Part shown: piece by piece, positions 1-5,301 of the stretch
Position numbering within the stretch: position 1 is the stretch's first letter
How the letters are laid out: every line of letters begins with the position of its first letter
Origin: Chloroflexota bacterium
GTDB taxonomy: Bacteria > Chloroflexota > Anaerolineae > Anaerolineales > Anaerolineaceae
NCBI GenBank assembly: GCA_021796375.1
Contig: JAJYJF010000144.1
Coordinates: forward strand, 1-6,316
Length of the DNA: 6,316 nucleotides
Direction: 5' to 3'
Position numbers and translations under genes: made by a program
The notes under the pieces: model-generated
Databases searched by the model: none
What the model was told of the DNA's origin: nothing
Seen by the model: only the letters and a program-made list of their open reading frames with translations

Positions 1-277
1 TCGTCTCCCGGGTGTCGATCTCGTAGGCCCACAGGTTGGGCACGCCGTTCACCGGGGTTGGCTTGCCAAACACATCCTGGTCCAGTAGACCGCTCAGGCT
101 GTGAACCGGGTTGGTCGAGGCCAGCATGACGCGTTTTCCTCTGCCCGCCAGCGCGACCGCCGCGCTGCCGGCCAGGACCGTCTTCCCCACCCCGCCTTTG
201 CCGCCAAAGAAGAGAAAGCTCAGCGTGGGGCAATCCTTTAAATATGCATTGAGAGAGGTTTCGATCTGGTTCATCAT
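1..277 (-). CDS. ArsA/Get3-like ATPase, second of a tandem pair (N-terminal part, runs off the window)
   Basis: Only the first 92 residues are in the window. The start is ATG at 277-275, which overlaps the TGA of the preceding ATPase gene (ATGA, 4 nt), so translation is probably coupled. A weak AGGATGG ribosome site lies just upstream, and a second in-frame ATG follows directly at 274. The sequence shows a deviant Walker A, GGKGGVGKT (residues 25-33, signature Lys27), which is diagnostic of the ArsA/Get3/MinD class of P-loop ATPases that work as dimers. The switch I region reads STNPVHSLSG at residues 54-63. The family consensus is STDPAHSLSD, so the catalytic Asp is replaced by Asn56 (codon AAC, 112-110) and the final Asp by Gly. 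Yeast Get3 with Asp57 changed to Asn is a well-known hydrolysis-dead form. I infer that this subunit may bind but not hydrolyse ATP. The family call is secure; the function is not. The rest of the protein is needed to see switch II. Confidence 0.9.
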   Translation of the reverse strand, partial: MMNQIETSLNAYLKDCPTLSFLFFGGKGGVGKTVLAGSAAVALAGRGKRVMLASTNPVHSLSGLLDQDVFGKPTPVNGVPNLWAYEIDTRET

Positions 278-1272
278 GATCCATCCTGCCCGTACATGAT
301 CCCGGCCAGGCGCTCGATCATCTCCGTGCCGGAGACGTCGCGCTCCAGCTCGGGGACCCGCGCCAGCACCTGGCTGCCGAAGGTCCGGTCGATCTGGGCC
401 AGGTAGCGGTCCTGCATCTGGATGCGGTTGCGCAGGTAGGCCGGGATATCCTGCTGCAAGAGCTCGTGCGGGACCACGCGGTTGACCACGTATCCGGAGA
501 CCGGCACGTTGAACTTGGCGAACATCCCGGCGGCCTTCAGGGTATCCAACAGGATCATTTCTTCGGGGATCAGCACGAAGAAGAAGGCGGTCTTTTCGCG
601 GTCGGTCAGGATCCGCGCGGAGGTGTTGATCCGCGAGCGGATGTCCTGCAGCTCGGTGAGGATCTGGTCCTCCTCGGTCTCCTTTTCGCGCTTCATGCGC
701 GAGACCATGCCCTGGTACTCGGCCATCTCTTCCCGCAGGCGGGTGATCTTGGTGATCCACTCGTCATACACCTTGGCCATGCTCAGGTAGTAGAGGGCGT
801 GGCCCAGCGGCACCAGGTCGTAAATGTAGTAGTCGTAATCGCCGCGCACGACCACGTCCACCACCGCGTCGAAGATGGCGCTCTCCTCCATGGCGGGTTC
901 CGCGGATGCCGCCTGGATGTACTGCTCGATCTCCTCCGGGACGCTTTCGAACCCGTACATATCCAATATTTTCTGGCGGATCTCCCCCTGGTACTGCTTG
1001 ATGTGCTGGTCGGCGTCGATCTCCTGGGCCCACAGGTTCTCCAGGATCTTGACCGGTCCCTTGCCGAAAATGTCGCGCTGGAAGATGTCCGAGAGGCTTG
1101 CCTGCGGGTCTACCGAGAAGACCAGGACCTTTTTCCCTTGTGAAGCCAGCCAGTAGGCCGTCGCCGCCGAGAAAGTGGTTTTACCCAGCCCGCCTTTACC
1201 GCCAAACATGATGTAGCGGCGCTCGGGGTGCTGCAGGATCGTGGTTTTGAGAGCCGTGTCTATTTTTTCCAT
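274..1272 (-). CDS. ArsA/Get3-family ATPase, first of a tandem pair
   Basis: The 332-residue protein has a deviant Walker A GGKGGLGKTT (24-33) and a switch I FSVDPQASLSD (52-62) that keeps the catalytic Asp55. Switch II is DLVPLGH (152-158; family DTAPTGH), and VVNRV (262-266) matches the adenine-contacting Asn. The length fits single-domain Get3/ArsA proteins. A charged helical stretch at about 168-218 looks like a coiled coil and sits where the Get3 alpha-helical subdomain binds clients. There is no cysteine anywhere, so the As(III)-binding cysteines of ArsA and the zinc CxxC of Get3 are absent. The start ATG at 1272 follows a ribosome site (AGAAAGGA) 16 nt after the preceding gene; the stop overlaps the start of the paired ATPase. 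It is probably a cytosolic ATPase forming a heterodimer with the downstream paralogue and serving the two small hydrophobic proteins encoded upstream. A role in arsenite efflux cannot be excluded but is not supported by the residues. Confidence 0.93.
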   Translation of the reverse strand: MEKIDTALKTTILQHPERRYIMFGGKGGLGKTTFSAATAYWLASQGKKVLVFSVDPQASLSDIFQRDIFGKGPVKILENLWAQEIDADQHIKQYQGEIRQKILDMYGFESVPEEIEQYIQAASAEPAMEESAIFDAVVDVVVRGDYDYYIYDLVPLGHALYYLSMAKVYDEWITKITRLREEMAEYQGMVSRMKREKETEEDQILTELQDIRSRINTSARILTDREKTAFFFVLIPEEMILLDTLKAAGMFAKFNVPVSGYVVNRVVPHELLQQDIPAYLRNRIQMQDRYLAQIDRTFGSQVLARVPELERDVSGTEMIERLAGIMYGQDGS

Positions 1273-1288
1273 TCAGGCGCGTTCCTTT

Positions 1289-1570
1289 CTAGAACATCGC
1301 ATCGGAGACGTCTTTTTCGCGCAGCAGCCGGCGCTTCCAGGTGGAGATCTGCGGGACCACGTACGGAAGCAGGCGCAGGCTGTAGTACGGCGGCAGGATC
1401 GGGACGCCGATCATGTCGCCCATGGTGATCAGGATGAACAGGTGCTCCATGCTCGCACGCGTGCGCAGGGCGTAGCGGCTCATGTCGTGCGAAGCCATTC
1501 CATAAATAATTTCCTGCATGCTGCGCAGGAAGCCCTTCTTTTCTTCTTTGGGTTCTGGTTTTTGATCCAT
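1289..1570 (-). CDS. Small hydrophobic protein of unknown function, paralogue A of a tandem pair
   Basis: The 93-residue product is not from a family I can name. A lysine/glutamate-rich N-terminus (residues 1-15) is followed by a helix-like segment and a hydrophobic core at about 42-75, with the blocks MIGVP (53-57) and LPPYYSLRLLPY (59-70), then a basic TWKRR (77-81). It aligns without gaps over residues 1-90 with the protein encoded immediately upstream (1574-1873), with about 46 identities by hand count, most of them between residues 38 and 85. The ATG at 1570 is preceded by GGAAGGA lying inside the end of the upstream gene, and only 3 nt separate the two genes. It has no signal peptide and no cysteine. 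The core could be a hairpin or re-entrant membrane segment, or a client segment for the ArsA/Get3-like ATPases next in the operon; that is inference from context. Confidence 0.85.
   Translation of the reverse strand: MDQKPEPKEEKKGFLRSMQEIIYGMASHDMSRYALRTRASMEHLFILITMGDMIGVPILPPYYSLRLLPYVVPQISTWKRRLLREKDVSDAMF
1318..1426. repeat. Tandem gene-duplication repeat, copy 1
   Basis: This stretch is highly similar at the DNA level to 1621-1729, at a constant offset of 303 nt. Both encode the MIGVP / LPPYYSLRLLPY / TWKRR core of the two small paralogous proteins. Similarity fades on both sides while the protein alignment stays gapless. That fits an old in-frame duplication of the gene held by selection on the core. 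Confidence 0.75.
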
Positions 1571-1573
1571 CTT

Positions 1574-1873
1574 TCATAATCCTTCCAGGTGATAATCCGG
1601 CTCATCGGTAAACTCGCGCTCGCGCAGCACCCGGCGCTTCCAGGTCTTGATCTGGGGGACCAGGTAGGGCAGCAGGCGCAGGCTGTAGTACGGCGGGAGG
1701 ACCGGCACCCCGATCATCTCCCCGACCGTAGCCAGCATGAAGAGGCTCTCGAGGCTGGCGCGCATTTCCATCGCGTGGTTGGCAAACTCCATCCCGAGCA
1801 TGCCGTACATGAAATCCCGCGCCACCTGGCGGATACCCCTCAACTTCTCCGGCCATTTCAATTGGATTTGCAT
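1574..1873 (-). CDS. Small hydrophobic protein of unknown function, paralogue B of a tandem pair
   Basis: The 99-residue product is the first gene of the four-gene ATPase operon. I place the start at ATG 1873 because from there it aligns residue for residue with its neighbour (1289-1570). A longer open frame continues upstream, but it would run through the divergent gene at 1898-2563. The conserved core holds MIGVP (53-57), LPPYYSLRLLPY (59-70), VPQI (72-75) and TWKRR (77-81); the C-terminal tail (91-99) differs from the paralogue. No ordinary ribosome site stands just upstream of the ATG. A TATAGC box ends 9 nt before it, so the transcript may have almost no leader, although no matching -35 is seen. 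The family is unknown to me. Association with two ArsA/Get3-like ATPases suggests a membrane or membrane-inserting partner of those enzymes. Confidence 0.83.
   Translation of the reverse strand: MQIQLKWPEKLRGIRQVARDFMYGMLGMEFANHAMEMRASLESLFMLATVGEMIGVPVLPPYYSLRLLPYLVPQIKTWKRRVLREREFTDEPDYHLEGL
1621..1729. repeat. Tandem gene-duplication repeat, copy 2
   Basis: Partner of 1318-1426 (offset 303 nt), encoding the same core in the upstream paralogue. Differences are scattered single bases, with no insertions or deletions between the copies. Confidence 0.75.
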
Positions 1874-1890
1874 GTTGAATCCGCTATACT
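1862..1890 (+). promoter_or_regulatory. Sigma70-type promoter, probably leaderless, for the 221-residue protein
   Basis: A -35 box TTGGAT (1862-1867), a spacer of exactly 17 nt and a -10 box TATACT (1885-1890) precede the ATG at 1898. The expected transcription start, about 7 nt after the -10, falls on or next to the A of the ATG. The 7 nt between the -10 and the ATG (TTCTTTT) hold no ribosome site. Both facts point to a leaderless mRNA. The -35 box lies in codons 3-4 of the divergent gene ending at 1873, so transcription of that operon must pass across this promoter. Confidence 0.7.
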
Positions 1891-1897
1891 TTCTTTT

Positions 1898-2563
1898 ATG
1901 GATCCTAAATATCTGCTTGTGCTCGCCGTGATCGTTGTCCTGGGATGGTTCGCGTTCGGCATCATCTTCAACATTCGACGGGGCGAGGCAATACTGCGCT
2001 GGATCCAGAAGGGGCTGCCGCGCATCGGCGAGCGGACCAGCTTCCGCTGGTTGGGTTCCTCCGTAGCCGAGATGGTGATCTCGACGGCCCGAAAGCCTTT
2101 CCGCCGCATGGAGACCCTGATCGTCATGACTCCCCGGGACATCCCCTGGATGTGGTTGATCGCTGCCCTCCAGGGCCGCCGCGATACGCTGATTTTCCGC
2201 GCCCACCTCCAAACTCCCCCCCTGGTCAACCTGGAGCTGGCCGACCCCGCAGCGTGGACCGGCCGTTTGGCCTTGAAGCAGGGTGCCGAGCGCGGCTGGG
2301 AAAGCCAGCCGTACGATGGGCTGACCCTGATGGCCCCGCGCGGGACCCTGGATCTAGCCGCCGCCACCCTCGCCAGGCTGTCTGCGCCCGCTCAGAAGCT
2401 GTCGCAGCGTTTCTGGCGGTTCAGCCTCCGGCGGGATGCGCCCCATCTGGAGCTGCACCTGGCCTTCCCCGACCGCCAGAAAGACGCGGATCAGTTCATC
2501 GAGGCGCTGCAAGACCTGGCTCGGGCGGTCGGCGAGCCTTCCTTCGTTTCACAAGAAACCTGA
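1898..2563 (+). CDS. Membrane-anchored hypothetical protein
   Basis: The 221-residue protein is from no family I recognise. It has one N-terminal membrane segment at about residues 5-24 (rich in Val, Leu, Ile, Phe), followed by a basic stretch (27-50) that predicts a cytoplasmic C-terminal part. The soluble part (about 50-215) looks mixed alpha/beta, with strand-like stretches at 72-78, 97-105 and 183-190 and a helical end at 195-210. It has no cysteine and no recognisable catalytic motif. The ATG at 1898 is chosen because the -10 box lies directly before it and the membrane segment begins right after it; the frame stays open further upstream but is shadowed by the minus-strand gene. It is divergent from the small-protein/ATPase operon with only 24 nt between the two start codons, so the two units may be co-regulated. 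It converges with cstA, 19 nt away. Confidence 0.82.
   Translation: MDPKYLLVLAVIVVLGWFAFGIIFNIRRGEAILRWIQKGLPRIGERTSFRWLGSSVAEMVISTARKPFRRMETLIVMTPRDIPWMWLIAALQGRRDTLIFRAHLQTPPLVNLELADPAAWTGRLALKQGAERGWESQPYDGLTLMAPRGTLDLAAATLARLSAPAQKLSQRFWRFSLRRDAPHLELHLAFPDRQKDADQFIEALQDLARAVGEPSFVSQET
2546..2559. other. Small hairpin between convergent genes (weak terminator candidate)
   Basis: GTTTC and GAAAC (2546-2550 and 2555-2559) can pair over the 4-nt loop ACAA, at the end of the plus-strand gene and just beyond the cstA stop. The stem has only 5 pairs, and on the plus strand it is followed by a short T run in ACGTTTTCC. It is at best a weak terminator serving the 19-nt gap between the convergent genes. 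Confidence 0.25.
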
Positions 2564-2582
2564 CGTTTTCCCCTGCACCCAT

Positions 2583-4508
2583 TTAATCGCCTGGCTGGAC
2601 CTGCGTGGCGGGCGTGGATGCCTCGTGCGCGTAGCGCCGGTATGCCTGGAGGCTGTCCCACCCGATGAACAGGGCCGCCACGAACAGCAGCGCTGAGATC
2701 AGGATCATCGCCCAGGCGCCGCCCACCGGGAGCGCGCCCATCCCAGGCTTGATGGCGATGGTCGCATACAGGTTGTAAGCGGTCACCAGGGTGGCGGCCA
2801 GGGTCGTCACGTACATGAACAGCGCCGGCCAGAGGGCATACGAGGGGTTGCGGTGCAGCGATTTCAGCCAGACCGTGACGATCAGCAGGGAGAGGGCTGC
2901 CATCAGCTGGTTCGAGGCTCCGAACAGCTGCCACAGGTAGACCCAGGTCCCGGTCAGCACCAGCGCCATGGTCAGGATCATCGAGATCAGCGTGGATACG
3001 TGCATGTTCCGCAGCAAGGGTGCGGCCTCGCCGCCCCATTCTGAGAGGGTCACGCGCATCACCCGGAAGACGAGCTGTGTGACGGTGAGGACGATCACCA
3101 TGAAGGCGCCAAAACCCAGCGCGGTGCCGTAGGGCACAAACCCGGATCCGAACACCACGGAGAGCAGGCTGCCGACCCCGGCAGCGAAGCGCGCGGCGCC
3201 GCCCCCCACCCCAGCGATCGAGACGGCCACCAGGGAGAGCAGGGCGAGGGTGTTTTCGGCGAACATCGCGCCGCCCCCCACCGGCAGGGCGTCGGTTTCA
3301 TACTCGAGCTGCCGGGCAGTCCCGACCGAGCCGAACAGGGCGTGCCAGCCGGAGATCGCTCCGCAGGCGATGGTCACAAACAGCATCGGCCACAACGGCT
3401 GGAATGCTCCGTTGGCCAGCGGCTGGAAACCGCCGTCTGCTGCCTGGCAGACGTTCGCTGCCACGTTGGCCGGGCTGCAGAAGGCCGGGAGGGCAAACGC
3501 CCCCACGGCCGGCTTGAGGAACGGCGCCAGCACCGCCCCGATGGCGCTGAAACCGATGGTGAGCAGCGTTATCCAGAATCCGATGTAGTTCACCGGCTGG
3601 GCGAAACGCCAGATCGGCAGCGTTGAAGCCAGGTAAGCAAAGACCAGCAAAAACAGCGCCCATAGCAGGTAGGAGGGCAGGGTGAAGATCTGCCCGGTGG
3701 CTTTGTTATACAGGCTGGGGTTGGAGAGGCGCGGGTCTGAGTTGGTCGGGTCGACCACGCTCATCACCGGCTTGCCGCCCGTTATCTGGTTGACTGCATG
3801 ATCAAAAGCCACGGTTGCGCTGTTGATCGGCCCCACCCAGTTCGTGCCGACGGGCTTGCCCGCCGCATCCAGCTTTGTGGTCGCGCCGAGCGGCCCCAGG
3901 ATCATCGCCGCCAGGGTGACCCCGACGACCACGACCGTGACAAGGATCAGGTCCAGCTTCCAGCGGTAAAGCATCTGCCCGGCCAGCAGACCCATCAACG
4001 CCAGTACCAGGATCCCAAAGGGGACATCCGGGCGGGCGTCCATCAGGGCGGCCATGATGCCCATGAAGGCGCCTGCGACCAGGAGCAGGTAGAAGAAGAT
4101 AAAGGTGAAGAGGATCACGCGCGTGCGGGGGGCGATCAAGCGGTGGCTGATCGCGCCCAGGCTGTTGCCGTCATTGCGCACGGAGACCATGATCGCGCTG
4201 TAGTCGCTCGCCCATCCCATCAGAGAGACCCCGACAACCAGCCACAGCAAGGCCGGCAGCCATCCCCACAGGTTGGCGGCGGTGATCACCCCCACGATCG
4301 GGCCGGCTGCCGCGATCGATTTGAAGTGATACCCGAACAATACGTTGCGGTTGGCGGGCATAAAATCCACGCCATCCATGTACATCTTCGCCGGCGTGGC
4401 GCGCTTCGAGTTGGTCTGAATGACCATGCGGTCTACCCGGCGCGCATAAAAGTTGTAGGCCAGGTAGATCACCACCGCGCCGATCACGACTATCCAAAGA
4501 GTGTTCAT
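2583..4508 (-). CDS. cstA: CstA-family carbon starvation / pyruvate (peptide) transporter
   Basis: This is a 641-residue polytopic membrane protein. CstA family members import pyruvate or peptides during carbon limitation. Family hallmarks are HFKSIAAAGPIVG (61-73), SGWHALFGSVGTARQLEYE (386-404), GAMFAENTLALLSL (413-426) and ASNQLMAALSLL (531-542). It is somewhat shorter than E. coli CstA (about 700). Two long non-membrane loops stand out: about 207-278, and about 331-371, the latter with Cys344 and Cys354 that could form a disulfide and a near-repeat FQPLANG/FQPLWP. The start ATG at 4508 is set by a GGAGG ribosome site (4519-4515) six bases upstream; a start 27 nt further up would place that site inside the gene. 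It is downstream of the thioredoxin-like gene with a 106-nt gap and no clear promoter, so read-through is possible. The family call is firm; the substrate is not known from sequence. Confidence 0.95.
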   Translation of the reverse strand: MNTLWIVVIGAVVIYLAYNFYARRVDRMVIQTNSKRATPAKMYMDGVDFMPANRNVLFGYHFKSIAAAGPIVGVITAANLWGWLPALLWLVVGVSLMGWASDYSAIMVSVRNDGNSLGAISHRLIAPRTRVILFTFIFFYLLLVAGAFMGIMAALMDARPDVPFGILVLALMGLLAGQMLYRWKLDLILVTVVVVGVTLAAMILGPLGATTKLDAAGKPVGTNWVGPINSATVAFDHAVNQITGGKPVMSVVDPTNSDPRLSNPSLYNKATGQIFTLPSYLLWALFLLVFAYLASTLPIWRFAQPVNYIGFWITLLTIGFSAIGAVLAPFLKPAVGAFALPAFCSPANVAANVCQAADGGFQPLANGAFQPLWPMLFVTIACGAISGWHALFGSVGTARQLEYETDALPVGGGAMFAENTLALLSLVAVSIAGVGGGAARFAAGVGSLLSVVFGSGFVPYGTALGFGAFMVIVLTVTQLVFRVMRVTLSEWGGEAAPLLRNMHVSTLISMILTMALVLTGTWVYLWQLFGASNQLMAALSLLIVTVWLKSLHRNPSYALWPALFMYVTTLAATLVTAYNLYATIAIKPGMGALPVGGAWAMILISALLFVAALFIGWDSLQAYRRYAHEASTPATQVQPGD

Positions 4509-4614
4509 CACTAACCTCCGAATACCCCTAAGCAAATACCCATCATGGACGAAAATGGATCTTTGGTTCTAACCTGACCGTTGTCGAACTATCCTGGCCT
4601 CCTTCTCCTCCGTG
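4509..4614 (-). other. Intergenic stretch upstream of cstA
   Basis: These 106 nt lie between the thioredoxin-like gene and cstA. Directly after the thioredoxin-like stop there is a purine tract (GGAGGAGAAGGAGG) that looks like a ribosome site but has no start codon at a suitable distance. I see no convincing -35/-10 pair and no strong hairpin. The only clear signal is the cstA ribosome site at 4515-4519. Confidence 0.5.
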
Positions 4615-4992
4615 TCACGGCTCCAGCCTGCGCCGGATTTCGGCGTCGGCGAGCGCCAGATCTTTCCCCGAAAAGCGCGCCTTCCCATCGATGATCACCG
4701 CGGGATAGCGGTGAACGCCGTACCGCAAGGATCGGATAAAACCCTCGACGGACGCGGCGTCGATCACTTCGATGCAAATTTGATCTGAAAACCGGAGGGA
4801 AAGATCTTCAACCCAGGCGGAAAGCTTCTGGTATTCCTCCGCCAGGTCGCCTGGTAAGCTGGCAGCAAGCTGTTCCTGATGGATCTTCGGAAAAGATCCA
4901 GTTTCACGCCACACGACTTCGCAATGCAGGCAGTGGTAGAAGGCAGTCGGGGCGTAGGCGATAATCTCAATCGACCCGATAGGTTTAGCCAT
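4615..4992 (-). CDS. Small thioredoxin-fold CxxC protein
   Basis: The 125-residue product begins with a beta-strand (IEIIAYAP, 8-15), then HCLHC with Cys21 and Cys24 spaced as a CxxC pair. A helical middle region follows (about 36-68), then a strand QICIEVIDAA (71-80). RYPAVIIDG (96-104) has Pro97 in the position of the thioredoxin cis-proline, and a helical end follows (111-123). This order matches a thioredoxin/glutaredoxin-like fold with a likely redox or metal-binding CxxC. It has no signal peptide, so it is cytosolic. ATG 4992 is preferred over an in-frame GTG at 5001, because GGTGAGA then serves as ribosome site and the leader from the promoter at 5010-5039 is about 10 nt. It lies between acr3/BON genes and cstA. 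An ArsD-like role near an arsenite pump is possible but not shown, since the cysteine pattern is not that of ArsD. I do not recognise a named family. Confidence 0.8.
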   Translation of the reverse strand: MAKPIGSIEIIAYAPTAFYHCLHCEVVWRETGSFPKIHQEQLAASLPGDLAEEYQKLSAWVEDLSLRFSDQICIEVIDAASVEGFIRSLRYGVHRYPAVIIDGKARFSGKDLALADAEIRRRLEP

Positions 4993-5009
4993 TCTTCTCA
5001 CCGCAAATA

Positions 5010-5039
5010 ATTATATACAAAAACTATATGTATAGTAAA
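5010..5039 (-). promoter_or_regulatory. Promoter of the thioredoxin-like gene
   Basis: On the minus strand, -35 TTTACT (5039-5034), an 18-nt spacer and a perfect -10 TATAAT (5015-5010) stand upstream of the start codon at 4992. The expected transcript start is near 5003, giving a leader of about 10 nt. The surroundings (about 5003-5048) are strikingly AT-rich compared with the rest of the window. Confidence 0.65.
5014..5036. promoter_or_regulatory. Dyad operator candidate inside the promoter spacer
   Basis: A perfect inverted repeat ACTATA-TG-TATAGT (5023-5036) overlaps the -35 box and sits between -35 and -10. A second, wider dyad shares it: TATAC at 5014-5018 and GTATA at 5030-5034. A dimeric repressor (for example of the ArsR or MarR type) bound here would block the polymerase. 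The regulator is not encoded in the window. Short AT-rich dyads can arise by chance, hence the moderate confidence. Confidence 0.45.
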
Positions 5040-5055
5040 CAATATTTGCAGGAAA

Positions 5056-5109
5056 TGCGGAAATTAGGGTTTGCACGAGCGGTAGCTCGTGCAAACCCTA
5101 ATTTCCGCA
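5056..5109. repeat. Perfect 25-bp inverted repeat with a 4-nt loop
   Basis: The left arm (5056-5080, starting TGCGGAAATTAGGG) and the right arm (5085-5109, ending CCCTAATTTCCGCA) are exact reverse complements, separated only by GGTA. No mismatch occurs over 25 pairs; pairing stops at 5055/5110. It lies between the BON-protein stop (5302) and the thioredoxin-like promoter. It could terminate BON-gene transcripts, although on the minus strand the hairpin is followed only by TTTCC. It could also be a REP/MITE-like dispersed element. Confidence 0.9.
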
Positions 5110-5301
5110 CAATTCGCTGCCAACAAACTGGGATGTGCCCGCAAGGGAAGGAAGAATCTCTGGCGGCCAGATAAAAATAGGATCCGGATTGGTTTTTCAA
5201 CAACTGGATCCAGTCCCTGATCAAGTGTGTTTCCGCGCCGGATGCATCGATCCGGCGCGTGAGATCGCCTGGTGCGCGGGGCGCGGCCCGCGCCCGGAAG
5301 A
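5110..5301. other. Non-coding stretch with several palindromes
   Basis: I find no credible gene here. The stretch holds a 12-bp palindrome ACTGGATCCAGT (5203-5214). It also has a 10-bp perfect stem CGCGCCGGAT / ATCCGGCGCG (5234-5243 and 5250-5259, 6-nt loop), and a GC stem GGGCGCG / CGCGCCC (5279-5285 and 5289-5295) directly after the BON-protein stop codon. None of the stems is followed by a T run, so they may be transcript-end structures that protect or pause RNA, not classical intrinsic terminators. Confidence 0.5.

Noticed and set aside
466..1143. Long open frame on the plus strand opposite the complete ATPase gene
   Set aside because: It is antisense to a protein with clear Walker A and switch motifs. 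Its His/Asp/Val-rich translation is typical of a GC-rich shadow frame.
1..1272. Naming the ATPases arsA with an arsenite-pump role
   Set aside because: The complete one lacks the metalloid-binding cysteines, the other has lost the catalytic Asp, and neither is in an operon with the Acr3 gene.
1874..2212. Upstream extension of the small protein gene that ends at 1574
   Set aside because: The extension runs through the divergent gene and its composition looks non-coding. The start at 1873 gives gapless alignment with the paralogue.
3798..4514. Long open frame on the plus strand opposite cstA
   Set aside because: It is antisense to conserved CstA motifs; the Asp/His/Arg/Gln-rich translation has no domain character.
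4511..4546. 11-codon leader ORF just before cstA, ending 2 nt before its start
   Set aside because: No ribosome site precedes its ATGATG, and the peptide shows no attenuator-like codon runs. It is probably chance.
5056..5109. CRISPR repeat or tRNA-like structure
   Set aside because: There is only one unit, with no spacer periodicity and no cloverleaf; it is a simple perfect hairpin.
5171..5200. Minus-strand promoter (TTGAAA followed by TATTTT)
   Set aside because: The spacer is only 15 nt, and a better promoter (5010-5039) lies closer to the gene.
5024..5224. Open frames on the minus strand across the palindrome region
   Set aside because: They owe their length to the inverted repeat and show no domain character or ribosome site.
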